A stretch of 64,000 nucleotides of DNA from Sulfuricurvum sp. (GCF_028681615.1 NZ_JAQUHV010000001.1:124001-188000), one strand, 5' to 3'; shown: positions 42,835 to 53,741, numbered from the stretch's first letter. The notes: generated from the sequence alone by a model not told the origin. Numbers and translations: made by a program.

Positions 42835-44046
42835 GTGCAAATACTTCTCAGTGACGCAATTTTTACCGACGGAACGATTCTCCGTGATCACGGAATCGTA
42901 TTTGACAAAACGATTCTTGAAGTGGCACCGAACGACGATTTACGCTCCCGTTTCGGAGCACAATGTACCGAGTTGGGTGAAGGTTCGGTTCTTCTTCCGG
43001 GACTGATCAATCCGCATGTCCATTTAGAATTCAGCGCCAACCGATCCACCCTCACCTACGGAGAGTTTATGCCATGGCTCTCCAGTGTCATCGCTTCTAG
43101 GGACGACCTTATAAACGAGTGTGACGATGCGTGTACGACGCATGCCATTGAGACCATGCTCTCCAACGGAATCACCGCATTCGGGGCGGTGAGTTCATAC
43201 GGATTTGATTTGGATCCCTGCCGTCAAGCACCCCAAAAAGTGGTCTTTTTCAACGAGCTGATCGGTTCTGATCCGGCTATGGCCGATGCACTCTACGCCA
43301 ATTTTCAAGAGCGTCTTTTTGCTTCACAGGAGATCAAACGTGAAGGGTTCAATCCTGCCGTAGCTATCCATTCCCCTTACTCCGTTCACCGAATTTTGAT
43401 CCAAAAAGCCCTCAAATACGCAAAAGAAAAAGATTTGCGGGTTACCGCCCATTTTATGGAGAGTCTTGCGGAGCGCGAATGGCTCGATAATGACAGCGGA
43501 GCGTTTCAGCCATTTTTCCAGAACTTCTTAAAACAGACCAAAGCCGCCAATACGGCAAACGAATTTTTAAGCTATTTCAGCGAAATTCCTACCTTATTCA
43601 CCCATGCAATCCAAGCAAATCACGAAGAGATCTCAGTGATCAAAGAGGGTGGGCACAGTATCATCCACTGTCCGATCTCCAATCGCCTCCTCGGAAACGG
43701 CGCTCTCGATTTGCGGCGCCTTGACACCCATACAATCCCGTGGCTGTGCGGAACGGACGGGATGAGTTCAAACTATACTCTGGATTTATTCGAAGAGATG
43801 AAAGCTGCGCTCTTTATGCACACGCAACACGATCTTCTCACCCTGGCAAACAGTCTGTTTCAAAGCGTTACCGCACAAGCAGCCACGGCATTAAGGCTCA
43901 ATTGTGGTACAATCGCACCTACATACGATGCCGATATTCTCATAGTACGGGTCAACTACCCTATCAATGAGCAGCTGCCGATCCATCTGATACTCCAGCC
44001 GCGCACTGTCGAATCGGTTTATATCCAAGGGGAAAAAATCAAATGA
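42835..44046 (+). CDS. Amidohydrolase, probable aminofutalosine deaminase
   Basis: A 403-residue TIM-barrel metal-dependent deaminase. Metal ligands are HVH at 61-63 (GLINPHVHLEF), a histidine in VTAHFMES, HAIQANHEE, and the aspartate in CGTDGMSSN. It is the homologue of the Campylobacter 'chlorohydrolase' placed before sppA. Related Campylobacterota enzymes deaminate 6-aminodeoxyfutalosine in the futalosine route to menaquinone, so I infer that role. The start is GTG with AAAGGGA five bases ahead. It overlaps sppA by 4 bases. Confidence 0.82.
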   Translation: MQILLSDAIFTDGTILRDHGIVFDKTILEVAPNDDLRSRFGAQCTELGEGSVLLPGLINPHVHLEFSANRSTLTYGEFMPWLSSVIASRDDLINECDDACTTHAIETMLSNGITAFGAVSSYGFDLDPCRQAPQKVVFFNELIGSDPAMADALYANFQERLFASQEIKREGFNPAVAIHSPYSVHRILIQKALKYAKEKDLRVTAHFMESLAEREWLDNDSGAFQPFFQNFLKQTKAANTANEFLSYFSEIPTLFTHAIQANHEEISVIKEGGHSIIHCPISNRLLGNGALDLRRLDTHTIPWLCGTDGMSSNYTLDLFEEMKAALFMHTQHDLLTLANSLFQSVTAQAATALRLNCGTIAPTYDADILIVRVNYPINEQLPIHLILQPRTVESVYIQGEKIK

Positions 44047-44915
44047 TGCAATTTATCCGAAAAATCGGCTCATGCCTTGCGACAGGGCTTAAATTTATCC
44101 AATCACATTTTAAAGCGACCGTTTTAGTGCTTGTTGTCCTTTGGCTTATTTTCCCGTCCGGCGAAGATGGAATTTCACCCCATAATCTACAAAAAATCTC
44201 CCTTAAAGGGCCGATTTTAGATGCGACGTCCATGATCGAACAAATCGATGAAGCACGTGAAAATAAAGACATCAAAGGGGTATTGTTCAGTATCGATTCT
44301 CCCGGCGGTGCGGTGGCTCCATCGGTCGAAATCGCCTATGCGATCAAGCGTCTCGCCGAGACCAAGCCGACGGTTGTTTATGCTGCGGGCATCATGGCCA
44401 GCGGCGGTTATTATTCCGGTATTTGGGGAAATGAAATCGTTGCCAATCCCGGCAGTATGATCGGTTCCATCGGTGTTATCATGGAAGGTGCCGATATCTC
44501 GGGCCTGATGGAAAAAGTGGGGATCAAAACCCAAGTCGTCCACGCAGGAGCCTACAAACAAGTCGGAACATTCGACCGTCCGTGGAGTGTAGCGGAGCGG
44601 GCAGAGCTTGACAAAGTGATCGGCGGAACGTATGATCTGTTTGTCGGCGACGTCGCACGTGCCCGTAAACTCGATCCGACAAAAAGCAGCGACTATGCAG
44701 ATGCCCATATCTTTACCGCATTGCAAGCAAAAAAAGTGGGACTTGTAGATAGTATCGGTGTCGAATTCGATGCGAAAAAACGGGTGGAAGAACTTACAAA
44801 AGTAAAAGATCCGGTTTGGAACAAAGAAGATCCGATGGATAAATTCTTCAAACGCTTTGCGGCAGAGGGAGCCTCATTGGCTCATATGTACTTCCCGCCC
44901 GTTACATTGAAATAA
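44043..44915 (+). CDS. sppA: Signal peptide peptidase SppA
   Basis: An inner-membrane serine protease that degrades cleaved signal peptides. The 290 residues have one N-terminal membrane helix (about 20-40), the ClpP-like core SIDSPGGAVAPSVEIA, the nucleophile region GIMASGGYYSG, and the lysine in HAGAYKQVG. It is the short, single-domain form. It overlaps the amidohydrolase gene by 4 bases and converges on xseA with a 14-base overlap. Confidence 0.95.
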   Translation: MMQFIRKIGSCLATGLKFIQSHFKATVLVLVVLWLIFPSGEDGISPHNLQKISLKGPILDATSMIEQIDEARENKDIKGVLFSIDSPGGAVAPSVEIAYAIKRLAETKPTVVYAAGIMASGGYYSGIWGNEIVANPGSMIGSIGVIMEGADISGLMEKVGIKTQVVHAGAYKQVGTFDRPWSVAERAELDKVIGGTYDLFVGDVARARKLDPTKSSDYADAHIFTALQAKKVGLVDSIGVEFDAKKRVEELTKVKDPVWNKEDPMDKFFKRFAAEGASLAHMYFPPVTLK

Positions 44916-46155
44916 TTTCTACTACTTCCGAACGAACGACTCTATGGTCGTTCATCGCATCAAACCGATCCCCTACTTTTAATTCATCCAAATCGATCAC
45001 TTTCCCCTCACGGGCAATTTGGGCAAATCCGCTTTTGTTTTTATTTTTCGGATGATTGGCAGAGAATCCTTCGGTTAATTGAGTCATCATAAACTGCTTC
45101 TGACGCAGTGTCGACTCGATACTTTGAGTTAACCGCTCCATCAATGGAGCAAGATCACGACGGTTCTGTTCCAATCGCTGCACCATCTGTCGATTCAAAC
45201 GTTCTCGCAGCTCTATAATCAGCTCTCGTTGCACCTCTAAACGATGTTCAACGCCGTGGCGTTTAAACGCCTCCTGCATCGATAGGAGTTGTTCGCGTTT
45301 ACGCTCCAATCTCTGAGCCACCATTCCATACGCACTGTAGCGGATCTCATCGATACTTTGGAACAACTCGTTTTGATCGGGGAGGAGCATCTGCATCGCG
45401 GCACTCGGTGTCGGTGCGCGCATATCGCTCACGTAATCGCTGATGACCCAGTCGATCTCATGCCCTACCGCCGACATTACGGGAGTCTGCATCGCAAAAA
45501 TCGCATCGGCGACGATCTCCTCGTTAAACGGCCATAAATCCTCGATACTTCCGCCGCCCCGTCCTACAACCACCGCATCTGCGCGCAGCGTATCGGCATA
45601 ACGCAGTGCATCGGCTATTTGTCCTGAAGCGCTTGCCCCCTGTACCAATACATCCAACACAATGAGCTTGACCAGTGGCCACCGTTGCATTGCCACCCGC
45701 TGCATATCCTGCAATGCCGCACCCGTTGCAGATGTGACCAAAACGATCGTTTGGGGAAATTTCGGAAAAGGTTTTTTATGCGAAGGGTCAAAATACCCTT
45801 TTGCTTCCAATTTTTGTTTCAGCTGCTCGAACGCTACCGCCAATGCACCCGCACCGTAGGGTTCGGCACTGAATGCATTGATCTGATATTCGCCGCGCGG
45901 TTTGTAGAGAGAGAGTGCCCCGTGCAGGATGATATGGGCCCCCTCTTCAAGAGAGAACTTCAAGCGTGCCGCGTTGCCTTTGAACATAACACATTTGATC
46001 GCGGATTCGTTGTCTTTGAGGGTGAAATAGATGTGTCCGCTGCCGTGCTTGGTCACACGGGAGAGTTCCCCCTCGACACTGACAAATTCAAAAGAGGTTT
46101 CAAGGAGTATCTTGATCTGTTCATTAAGACCACTGACGCTTAGAGTGGAAGCCAT
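44902..46155 (-). CDS. xseA: Exodeoxyribonuclease VII large subunit
   Basis: The catalytic subunit of a single-strand-specific exonuclease. The 417 residues have an N-terminal OB fold (FVSVEGELSRVTKHGSGHIYFTLKD), the catalytic domain with VVGRGGGSIEDLWPFNEE and TPVMSAVGHEIDWVISDYVSDMRAPTPS-type motifs, and a long C-terminal coiled coil. The small subunit xseB is not adjacent. It lies 4 bases after ubiE. Confidence 0.96.
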   Translation of the reverse strand: MASTLSVSGLNEQIKILLETSFEFVSVEGELSRVTKHGSGHIYFTLKDNESAIKCVMFKGNAARLKFSLEEGAHIILHGALSLYKPRGEYQINAFSAEPYGAGALAVAFEQLKQKLEAKGYFDPSHKKPFPKFPQTIVLVTSATGAALQDMQRVAMQRWPLVKLIVLDVLVQGASASGQIADALRYADTLRADAVVVGRGGGSIEDLWPFNEEIVADAIFAMQTPVMSAVGHEIDWVISDYVSDMRAPTPSAAMQMLLPDQNELFQSIDEIRYSAYGMVAQRLERKREQLLSMQEAFKRHGVEHRLEVQRELIIELRERLNRQMVQRLEQNRRDLAPLMERLTQSIESTLRQKQFMMTQLTEGFSANHPKNKNKSGFAQIAREGKVIDLDELKVGDRFDAMNDHRVVRSEVVEIISM

Positions 46156-46159
46156 AGGA

Positions 46160-46870
46160 TTACTTTTTACGGGCGATCATCAAGGTCGAAATATCCATCG
46201 AGAAACTTTTCGTATAAAGCATCTCAAAACCCGCTTCTTCGAGTTCCTGTTTCATTTTAGCCACCGTTAAAAATCCTTCGATGGAATCAGGGAGATAACG
46301 ATACGCTTCGTAGTTGCTAGAGATCAATCCGCCGATACGCGGTAGTACGTTATTCATGTACCAATCACGAACTTTTCCAAGTGCAGATGGATTTTCGTTT
46401 TTCATAAATTCGAGGATTACCACTAATCCCCCCGGTTTGAGGACACGGTTAAATTCACCCAATCCCGCTTGACGTTCGACTACATTGCGGATGCCGTATG
46501 AGATACTGATAATATCCGCCGAACCGTCACCTTTCGGCAGCTCGGTTGCCGGAGCGATATGAAACGACATCTGAGGAAATTTCTCCCGTCCGACACCGAC
46601 CATCCCCTCGGAGGGATCAACCCCCACAATCTCATTCACGCCGATTCCTGCCTTCTGGGCTCGACGATCCCAGTATCCCATCATATCGCCTGTTCCGCAC
46701 GCAACATCGACGATAGAATCGATCGTTTTAGAAGAACAATAACCAAATGCCAAATCGCATGCCTTGCGACGCCAAAAGGTATCGACACCCATACTGAGCA
46801 CCCGATTGGCACGGTCATACGTCGGGGCGATATCGTTGAACATCGATACGATTTTTTCTTGCTTGGTCAT
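46160..46870 (-). CDS. ubiE: Demethylmenaquinone C-methyltransferase
   Basis: A SAM-dependent methyltransferase for the last step of menaquinone synthesis. The 236-residue protein has FNDIAPTYDRANRVLSMG, the SAM loop VDVACGTGDM and GIRNVVERQAGLGEFNRVLKPGG. I place the start at 46870 because AGGAAC precedes that ATG; starting at 46897 would add nine residues inside ribD. It fits with the amidohydrolase as a second menaquinone gene in the window. Confidence 0.94.
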   Translation of the reverse strand: MTKQEKIVSMFNDIAPTYDRANRVLSMGVDTFWRRKACDLAFGYCSSKTIDSIVDVACGTGDMMGYWDRRAQKAGIGVNEIVGVDPSEGMVGVGREKFPQMSFHIAPATELPKGDGSADIISISYGIRNVVERQAGLGEFNRVLKPGGLVVILEFMKNENPSALGKVRDWYMNNVLPRIGGLISSNYEAYRYLPDSIEGFLTVAKMKQELEEAGFEMLYTKSFSMDISTLMIARKK

Positions 46871-47889
46871 AAAAGTTCCTGTTGTTTCTTCATCCAAAGA
46901 ATTATATTATCGGTGATTTTAGCGTGCAGTACCTCAAAATCCTCTGTAATGGGTCCAAGAGTTTGCGATCCTCCGCCGATTTTAGGCGCAATGTAACTGA
47001 GATACCAATCGCTTACACTCTGACTTGCTTGCAACATCCCAGCACCCCCTTCGATCATTACTAAACGATACTGACGAATCGGTTCAAAATCAGATGCAAT
47101 AAAAACCTGTCGATTGGGGATAGTGAAAAGTGGAATTGTTCGGTCAAAGTCTCTCTCACGAGAATAAATCAATACATCGGGAGCTTTGCCGTTCACCATC
47201 CGCGCATCCAGTGTCGGTCGATCAGCCCGTACCGTATTGCCTCCGATCACGATCAAATCGCATTTATCCCGTAATGCATGCATATGCGTTCGTGAAGTGG
47301 CCGAACTGATCGTTCCGTTATCGATCGTACCGTCGAGCCGTTGTGCCCATTTAAAAAAAACAAAGGGACTATTCTGCCATTTTAAAAACGGTTCCAGAAG
47401 TTTTTGCCCCTCTGCTTCCATGATCCCGAAAACACATTCAACGCCTGATGCACGTACGATTTCACCGCCGCCAGCCGCATCCGGATTGGGATCTTTACAA
47501 CTGACATATAGTGATTTGATCCCTAAATCTCGAACCAATAAAGCACATGATGGGGTTTTACCTCTGTGGGAACACGGCTCCAAAGTCACCGCCATAGAAA
47601 GTGTTCTGAAAAGATTATTGTGATGGGTACGAAGGTATTCGTGGATATGATGAGAATCGTCTGAATCTGCTATCGAAGTGTCACCGCTTAAGAGCGTATA
47701 CGCATCCCGCAGAGCATAAACCTCGGCATGGGGGCCGCCTGCGTATTTATGGGCACCTACGGATAGTATAGAGCCATTTTCGGAAATACAGGCCGCACCT
47801 ACCGCAGGATTAGGAAAAGTGAGGAGTTGATAATCCCACGCTGCTTCGAGCGCGAGTTTCATAGCATACTGTATGACGGCGGTATCCAT
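46867..47889 (-). CDS. ribD: Bifunctional riboflavin biosynthesis protein RibD
   Basis: Deaminates and then reduces the pyrimidine intermediate of riboflavin synthesis. The 340 residues have a zinc deaminase domain (HAEVYALRDAY and EPCSHRGKTPSCALL, with PNPAVGAACI) and a reductase domain (FFKWAQRLDGTI, GGNTVRADRPTLDAR). The C-terminal third is somewhat short. The ATG at 47889 overlaps the rimP stop by one base; a GTG two codons earlier also exists. It overlaps ubiE by 4 bases. Confidence 0.94.
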   Translation of the reverse strand: MDTAVIQYAMKLALEAAWDYQLLTFPNPAVGAACISENGSILSVGAHKYAGGPHAEVYALRDAYTLLSGDTSIADSDDSHHIHEYLRTHHNNLFRTLSMAVTLEPCSHRGKTPSCALLVRDLGIKSLYVSCKDPNPDAAGGGEIVRASGVECVFGIMEAEGQKLLEPFLKWQNSPFVFFKWAQRLDGTIDNGTISSATSRTHMHALRDKCDLIVIGGNTVRADRPTLDARMVNGKAPDVLIYSRERDFDRTIPLFTIPNRQVFIASDFEPIRQYRLVMIEGGAGMLQASQSVSDWYLSYIAPKIGGGSQTLGPITEDFEVLHAKITDNIILWMKKQQELL

Positions 47890-48320
47890 TACCACTCGAA
47901 GTAGGTTTTAGCCTTGCTGATAGAACGGAAAGGGATTCTTTGTTCACCGTTTTCTTTGGTCTTTAAAATGATTTCATCATTTTCAACACCAATCATTTCT
48001 CCCTCAAACTTCTCTTTGCCGATCGTGCTCAAAGCAACTTTTTCACCGACCGATTGGGCAAAATGATCGAGGGTTTTAAGTTTACGCTCAATCCCTGGAG
48101 AACTCACTTCCAAACGATATTCACCGCTTACCGGAGAGGTAACGTCCAACAGCGGAGAGATCAAATGGGTCGCTTCAACACATTTATCCAGTGTTACACC
48201 ACCGGGAGCGGTAACACTTACACGAAAAATCGTATTTTCGTTTTCACTGAGAACCGCCGTGTCATAAAGTGACAAGCCGATCGATTCGACCATTTTTTTG
48301 ATATCGCTCTCAAGACTCAT
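47889..48320 (-). CDS. rimP: Ribosome maturation factor RimP
   Basis: A 143-residue 30S assembly factor with the two-domain RimP layout: LTV-type N-terminal region ([20 protein letters not shown]) followed by YRLEVSSPGIERKLKTLDHFAQSVGEKV, the family signature. The ATG at 48320 has GGAG upstream; an open frame to 48389 adds only sequence overlapping rbfA. It overlaps rbfA by 11 bases. Confidence 0.95.
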   Translation of the reverse strand: MSLESDIKKMVESIGLSLYDTAVLSENENTIFRVSVTAPGGVTLDKCVEATHLISPLLDVTSPVSGEYRLEVSSPGIERKLKTLDHFAQSVGEKVALSTIGKEKFEGEMIGVENDEIILKTKENGEQRIPFRSISKAKTYFEW

Positions 48321-48675
48321 CTTTTTTCTCCTTGGCGATTTGTGCGAATAATGCTTCAATGTTTTGACTGCGTTTAAGAGTATCGTCAAAGACGAAGGTC
48401 ATACGCGGACTACGGAACCACCCTTGATCTTTCATACAGTGTTCTTCGATAATCGGGCGGGCTTTTTCGAGCAGTTTTAAAAATACCGCTTGCTCTTGAG
48501 GCGTGTAATCGTGCGGATCCAGATAGACTTTCGCATCGCTTCGACCGCGGGAACAGTGAACATCGATAACATCCACTTCACGCACACGCGCATCGGAAAG
48601 TTGTGAAATCGCTTCGGGGATCAACTCTTTGAGGATTGATTCCGTTCGCTTGATTTTGATTTGTGCCGGTGTCAC
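48310..48675 (-). CDS. rbfA: Ribosome-binding factor A
   Basis: A 121-residue KH-fold protein needed for 16S rRNA maturation and cold growth. It reads [21 protein letters not shown]... then [23 protein letters not shown], the RbfA C-terminal signature. The start is GTG, overlapping the infB stop by 4 bases (GTGA). The order infB-rbfA-rimP is standard. Confidence 0.95.
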   Translation of the reverse strand: MTPAQIKIKRTESILKELIPEAISQLSDARVREVDVIDVHCSRGRSDAKVYLDPHDYTPQEQAVFLKLLEKARPIIEEHCMKDQGWFRSPRMTFVFDDTLKRSQNIEALFAQIAKEKKDES

Positions 48676-51209
48676 AGGGATACTTTAGTCTCGATTTTTT
48701 TGAAGGTTTCGATAACGTCACCCACTTTAACGTCAGTATATCCGTTGAGGACAACACCACAATCCATCCCTTTACCAACCTCTTTAACATCGTCTTTGAA
48801 ACGTCGAAGAGAAGTAAGATCACCCTCATGGATAACAACACCGTCACGGATAACACGGACCATTCCGCCGCGTACCAGTTTACCGTCAACGACCACACAT
48901 CCTGCGATGGTTCCGCTGCCTCTTGGCATAGGGAACGTATCACGAACCTCGGCTTGTCCAGTATTTTCTTCACGGAACTGTGGAGCCATCATACCGCCGA
49001 GCAATAATTTAACATCGTCGATTAGCTGATAGATAACCGAGTAGGTTTTGATCTCTACACCCATTTGTTTTGCCATCGCATTGACATTACCGGTAGGACG
49101 TACGTTGAATCCTAATAGGGCACAGTTTTCACTGTTATTGACCAAGGCAACGTCGTTTTCGGTAATACCGCCGACACCGCTGGAGATCACTTCAACTTTA
49201 ACCTCTTCATTACGCAATTCTGCAAGAGCCGATTTAATCGCTTCAAGAGAACCGTGAACGTCGGTTTTGAGAACCACTTTAAGGGCTTTAATACGACCTT
49301 CGGCAATCAACGACGTCAAATCATCAAACGATGCTTTGGTGCTCAATGAAAGTTCACGGTGGCGATCATACTCAGCACGTTTTTGTGCTACTTCACGCGC
49401 TTCACGATCGCTCTCCATAGCCATCATCACTTCACCCGATGGCGGTACATCGCTCAAACCGACGACAACCGCTGTTTGACTCGGTCCGATTTCTTGGAGT
49501 TGTGCTTTACGATCGTTGATCAATGCCCGAACACGTCCATAAGCGCCACCGCACACGATGTTGTCTCCGACATGAAGGGTACCGTTTTGAACGATAACCG
49601 TGGCAACCGGTCCACGTCCTTTTTCAAGTGTAGACTCTACAACTACCGCTTTTGCCATAACTTCCGGATTTGCTTTGAGTTCCATCACTTCGGCTTGAAG
49701 CAAGATCGCTTCTAAAAGCTCATCAATACCGGTCATCGCTTTGGCCGATACACCGACAAACTCGACGTCTCCGCCCCATTCTGTAGGATTTAGCCCTAAT
49801 TCGGCCATTTGCGCTTTGACCATGTCCGGATTGGCACCCGGTTTGTCCATTTTATTGACCGCAACGATAACCGGTACTTTTGCATCTTGCGCATGTTTTA
49901 CCGATTCGCGGGTTTGAGGTTTTACCCCATCGTCCGCCGCTACTACGATAACGATGATATCGGTCAATTGTGCACCGCGTGAACGCATCGCACTAAACGC
50001 TTCATGCCCCGGAGTATCCAAGAACGTAATCAATTTCCCTTTTTGCTCTACCGAATAGGCACCGATGTGCTGAGTAATTCCCCCTGCTTCGCCGTGGGCC
50101 ACTTTCGCATTTCGGATCGCATCAAGAAGAGACGTTTTACCGTGGTCAACGTGTCCCATAATCGTGATAACCGGAGGACGTTCTACCGCACCTTCACTGT
50201 CTTCATGCGCTTCATCGTATGCAGTCTCAAGGTTAAATGCATCTTTCGGATCGATCGTAGTGACTTCAACACCGAACTCGCTCGCCAAAATTTCGATTTC
50301 GTCTTTTCCGAGGAAGTCATTTTTGGTAACCATCATTCCAAGATCAAAAAGGACTTTGATGACCGCAGAAATGCTTTGTCCGATTTTTTCGGCAAATTCA
50401 TAGACACGAACGTCTTCAGCGATTTCAACATGCGTAATGACTTCGTCTTCTTTAGCATCTTTCGTATAACGTTTACGCGCTTCACGAGAAACCTGACGAG
50501 GTTTGTTTCGATTCGCGCCCTGTTTCTTACCGGAATTACGGCCGATCGGTTTTTTCTCTTTCGGTTTTTGTTCCTCTTCAGGCTCAATTTTTGAACCCAA
50601 ATCATTGAAATCCATCAAAACGACTTGATCGTCTTCATAATCCATTGATATATCGGAAATTCCGCCGCCGAAAATATCAAGACGAACCCCTTGCTCTTTT
50701 TTCTGAACCGGTCCGCTATTGCTCTGAGCTTTTTTAGCTCGTTTCGCTTCCAACTCGCGTTGCGCCTGCTCACTCAGTTTTCCGTAACTGGATACATGCG
50801 TACTCTCCTGGCGAACAGGAGCGACGACAACTTCTTCTTCTACCGGACGTTTTTTCTTGACGATTTTTAGCCCGGAACGCTTTGGAGCTTCTTCGACCGC
50901 CGATACTTCTTCCAATGCTTCACTTTTTATTTCTACTGCTGGAGCTGCAACATGTACTTTTTCTTCAACCGTGACCACATCGCTAGGAGCTTCTTCTGCA
51001 GAAGCCGCCTTGGAGGAAGACTTGGGCACCGCAGTTTCCGTAGATGCCCCGCTCATGATATAGTTCATGATTTGCTCAGCTTCTTCGATCGATACCGAAC
51101 TCGAGGCAGTTTTTACATTAAGCCCTATTGCGGCTGCTTTATCCACTACCTCTTTTGAATTGATACCAAGCTCTTTGGCAATTTCATGAACTCTAACTTT
51201 ATCCATCAT
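48672..51209 (-). CDS. infB: Translation initiation factor IF-2
   Basis: The GTPase that places initiator tRNA on the ribosome. The 845 residues have an IF2N domain (about 1-52), a low-complexity charged linker rich in E, K and V (about 55-250), a second IF2N-like segment (265-318), and the G domain with GHVDHGKT at 352-359, DTPGHEAF and NKMDKPG. Two adjacent ATGs at 51209 and 51206 are possible; GGAG suits either. It overlaps the ylxR-like gene by 11 bases. Confidence 0.98.
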   Translation of the reverse strand: MMDKVRVHEIAKELGINSKEVVDKAAAIGLNVKTASSSVSIEEAEQIMNYIMSGASTETAVPKSSSKAASAEEAPSDVVTVEEKVHVAAPAVEIKSEALEEVSAVEEAPKRSGLKIVKKKRPVEEEVVVAPVRQESTHVSSYGKLSEQAQRELEAKRAKKAQSNSGPVQKKEQGVRLDIFGGGISDISMDYEDDQVVLMDFNDLGSKIEPEEEQKPKEKKPIGRNSGKKQGANRNKPRQVSREARKRYTKDAKEDEVITHVEIAEDVRVYEFAEKIGQSISAVIKVLFDLGMMVTKNDFLGKDEIEILASEFGVEVTTIDPKDAFNLETAYDEAHEDSEGAVERPPVITIMGHVDHGKTSLLDAIRNAKVAHGEAGGITQHIGAYSVEQKGKLITFLDTPGHEAFSAMRSRGAQLTDIIVIVVAADDGVKPQTRESVKHAQDAKVPVIVAVNKMDKPGANPDMVKAQMAELGLNPTEWGGDVEFVGVSAKAMTGIDELLEAILLQAEVMELKANPEVMAKAVVVESTLEKGRGPVATVIVQNGTLHVGDNIVCGGAYGRVRALINDRKAQLQEIGPSQTAVVVGLSDVPPSGEVMMAMESDREAREVAQKRAEYDRHRELSLSTKASFDDLTSLIAEGRIKALKVVLKTDVHGSLEAIKSALAELRNEEVKVEVISSGVGGITENDVALVNNSENCALLGFNVRPTGNVNAMAKQMGVEIKTYSVIYQLIDDVKLLLGGMMAPQFREENTGQAEVRDTFPMPRGSGTIAGCVVVDGKLVRGGMVRVIRDGVVIHEGDLTSLRRFKDDVKEVGKGMDCGVVLNGYTDVKVGDVIETFKKIETKVSL

Positions 51210-51453
51210 TAACGATGATCTCCTTTAACCGATTCATTAGCGCTACAGTTGCGCCGTTTTTACATTGACGGGCCAGTTGACCCGGAGTTTTTTTGTGCTC
51301 GACACACGCAAGACACAGGTAAAAACTTCTCCCTTCATTGTCATAAGGCTGTAATAAACCTTCCCGACATTGAAGACGTACCAGTGCGGATTGCGCAAAA
51401 CGTTCACGACAAACTACGCACATACGTATAGGCTGATGTAACTTTTGCGCCAT
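51199..51453 (-). CDS. YlxR-family (DUF448) RNA-binding protein
   Basis: A small protein of 84 residues with MCVVCRERF and YLCLACVEH, two CxxC pairs, and a helix ending ALMNRLKEI. YlxR-like proteins are encoded next to infB and are thought to bind RNA or RNase P. I use the ATG at 51453; a TTG at 51462 with a purine-rich site just ahead is possible and would add three residues. It lies between thrB and infB. Confidence 0.83.
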   Translation of the reverse strand: MAQKLHQPIRMCVVCRERFAQSALVRLQCREGLLQPYDNEGRSFYLCLACVEHKKTPGQLARQCKNGATVALMNRLKEIIVNDG

Positions 51454-51473
51454 TATATCCAATACTTTCTTAG

Positions 51474-52355
51474 TTATCGTTCGACAATGAGCCCGTCGTT
51501 GTCGAAGCCTAAAATTTTGACCTCGAAATCGGTAAATTCCGCTTTAAATTTATCGGCAAGCATTTGTGCATCCTGATCGTATACCATATTAAAAAAAGTC
51601 GACCCGCTCCCTGAGAGTGTCGACATCAATGCACCGTTTTCATACGCCATTTTTTGTACGGCAAAGAGTTCGGGCAGCATCTTCATCCGTACTTTTTGAT
51701 GGAAGCGGTCTTGTGTAGCCAGTCGAAGCATTTCCCAATCTTCATTGAAAAATGCCCCCACAGTTACCGCCGTGTGCGAAAGATTAAATACCGCGTTCTC
51801 TTTGCTGTACGATTTAGGAAGCGTCGTACGCGATTTGGCGGTTGAGATCGGCTTGTTCGGAATAACGACGACTGCTTTGAGATAATCGGGAAGATGTTTT
51901 TGCTGGGAGAACACTTTTTGTTTTTCTACCATCGCCGAATTAAATCCCCCCATCACTGCCGGAGTAATGTTATCCGGATGGGACTCATATACCAGTGCAT
52001 GATTTAATATACGGCGTTTTGACACCTTGACTCCTGCAGCTTCGTGCGCACAGCTGATAGCACTCACAATCACGGCAGATGAGCTTCCGAGCCCTCTGGA
52101 CATCGGAATTTGGTTGTAAAACGTAAATTTGAAATTTTGCCGTTTTTGAGTCAAACGGCGATAATGCTCGTTAAAAATAGAGACAAACAGATTATTTCCC
52201 TTGAGACGGGGATTATTTTCCCCTTCCCCTTTAATCGAAACGGCAAAAAAACGAGATGGTACCAATTCGACTTGGTTGCGTAAATCAACGGCAAGCCCCA
52301 ATGAATCGAATCCTGGTCCTAAATTAGCACTTGTTGCGGGTACACTGACAAACAA
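51474..52355 (-). CDS. thrB: Homoserine kinase
   Basis: A GHMP kinase phosphorylating homoserine for threonine synthesis. The 293 residues begin [21 protein letters not shown], then the nucleotide loop [17 protein letters not shown], and end with [11 protein letters not shown], the third GHMP motif. It sits in the conserved run lpxC-tsaB-thrB-ylxR-infB, 9 bases after the tsaB-like gene. Confidence 0.96.
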   Translation of the reverse strand: MFVSVPATSANLGPGFDSLGLAVDLRNQVELVPSRFFAVSIKGEGENNPRLKGNNLFVSIFNEHYRRLTQKRQNFKFTFYNQIPMSRGLGSSSAVIVSAISCAHEAAGVKVSKRRILNHALVYESHPDNITPAVMGGFNSAMVEKQKVFSQQKHLPDYLKAVVVIPNKPISTAKSRTTLPKSYSKENAVFNLSHTAVTVGAFFNEDWEMLRLATQDRFHQKVRMKMLPELFAVQKMAYENGALMSTLSGSGSTFFNMVYDQDAQMLADKFKAEFTDFEVKILGFDNDGLIVER

Positions 52356-52364
52356 ATAACTTCC

Positions 52365-52817
52365 TTATCCTACGGCATCAATCCCATAATAAGGGAGATT
52401 ATCCGAATCAAATTTTTCTAAATCGATATTTTTGGGGAGCTTATATCCGATAATCTCCGGAGAGTTTAACGGAACTACCTCAATTGTAGAGCTATTTTTA
52501 ACAAAATAGAGCTTTCCAACTGCTTTGATGGGGCTGTTTTGGTTAAAAAAGAAGGCATCGCATGCCAAAAGGGGGATTTTTTTCGTAATACTCAGGGTTT
52601 TTAGAAAAAGATAGGTGACCTTGATCCCCATAAAACTTCCTGGACCTTTGGCATAAATAAATGTAGAAAAGGTATAGCGTTTCAACAACGAATCAAATAT
52701 TTCTGCCAAAACATCTGAACTCATCCCCTCGTCTTTTATCTCTTCGACTAAAAGCCCGTCTTTGTAGATACCGACGAGAATTGGAGAACTGAGTGCTATG
52801 ACAACAGCATCATGCAT
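52365..52817 (-). CDS. TsaB-like protein (t6A tRNA modification)
   Basis: A 150-residue degenerate member of the ASKHA family that supports TsaD in making N6-threonylcarbamoyladenosine at A37 of tRNAs. The recognisable part is YAKGPGSFMGIKVTYLFLKTL, matching the GPGSFTGLR motif of TsaB. It is much shorter than typical TsaB (about 230), as in other Campylobacterota. I start it at 52817 (MHDAVVIALSS); the longer frame from 52895 would overlap lpxC heavily. The overlap with lpxC is 8 bases. Confidence 0.72.
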   Translation of the reverse strand: MHDAVVIALSSPILVGIYKDGLLVEEIKDEGMSSDVLAEIFDSLLKRYTFSTFIYAKGPGSFMGIKVTYLFLKTLSITKKIPLLACDAFFFNQNSPIKAVGKLYFVKNSSTIEVVPLNSPEIIGYKLPKNIDLEKFDSDNLPYYGIDAVG

Positions 52818-53694
52818 ACGCTTTTGCCAACTCTTTTGACTCGGCGGTAGCGAGTTCGACGATTTCATAATTGGCAGGGTCTTTGAGTAATTCAAGCGTC
52901 AATTTGTGATTGAGATCATGACTTCCTGCGAACGCTTCGTAATTGCCGATAAAGTTCATCCCTATGAGCGACATATCCCCAATCGCATCGAGAATTTTAT
53001 GCCGTACAAACTCATCTCCGAAACGCAAACCTTCCGGATTCAGTACTTTTTTATCGTCCAATACAACCGCATTTTCCAAGCTTCCACCCAAAGCAAGCCC
53101 TTTGGAACGAAGATACTGAACTTCGTGAACAAAGCCGAAAGTACGTGCGCGAGCGATCTCTTTTTTGTAGTTTTCTTTCGTAAACTTCAAAACATAGCTT
53201 TGTTTATCGATAACGGGATGTTGAAATTTAATCGTAAAATCATAATTCATGTCATTTGAAGGGATCAGTTTGACGTACTTGTCCCCCTCTTGCACGATGA
53301 CCTCTTTCTTGATTCGCATGATTTTTTTAGCGCTGTCTTGCTGGACAATCCCCGCCTCTTCGAGAAGCATGCAAAAGCTCATCGATGAGCCATCCATGAC
53401 AGGAACTTCATCCGCATCTACGATAACACGGAGATTATCGATACCGTACGCATAAATGGCAGAGAGCATATGTTCAATCGTGGATATGGTCACTCCGTCC
53501 TTACCGATTACGGTCGCCATTTTGGTATCGACGACATTGGCAGGAACCAAAGGGATCGATACTCCGGCATCACTTCGGTAAAAGACAATACCGCTGTTTG
53601 TCCCTAGCGGCTCGAGGCGCAATTTTACGGGTGAACCCCGATGCAAACCGATACCTACGAGTTCGACACTTTTACCTATCGTTGTTTGCAACAT
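52810..53694 (-). CDS. lpxC: UDP-3-O-acyl-N-acetylglucosamine deacetylase
   Basis: The zinc enzyme that commits precursors to lipid A. The 294 residues show ISTIEHMLSAIYAYGIDNLRV with the first zinc histidine, VPVMDGSSMSF, and the later metal region RHKILDAIGDMSLIG plus GSHDLNHKL. A leftward TATAAT (53729-53734 on the plus strand as ATTATA) lies 35 bases upstream, so it may have its own promoter inside the operon. Confidence 0.97.
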   Translation of the reverse strand: MLQTTIGKSVELVGIGLHRGSPVKLRLEPLGTNSGIVFYRSDAGVSIPLVPANVVDTKMATVIGKDGVTISTIEHMLSAIYAYGIDNLRVIVDADEVPVMDGSSMSFCMLLEEAGIVQQDSAKKIMRIKKEVIVQEGDKYVKLIPSNDMNYDFTIKFQHPVIDKQSYVLKFTKENYKKEIARARTFGFVHEVQYLRSKGLALGGSLENAVVLDDKKVLNPEGLRFGDEFVRHKILDAIGDMSLIGMNFIGNYEAFAGSHDLNHKLTLELLKDPANYEIVELATAESKELAKAYA

Positions 53695-53741
53695 ATGCGT
53701 ATTTCCCTTAGCTCTTTCAACTTATATAATTATACCGTGTT

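Noticed and set aside
50004-50594. Plus-strand open frame of 196 codons opposite infB
   Set aside because: It mirrors the low-complexity linker and G domain of infB; the F/R-rich product is a codon-bias artefact.
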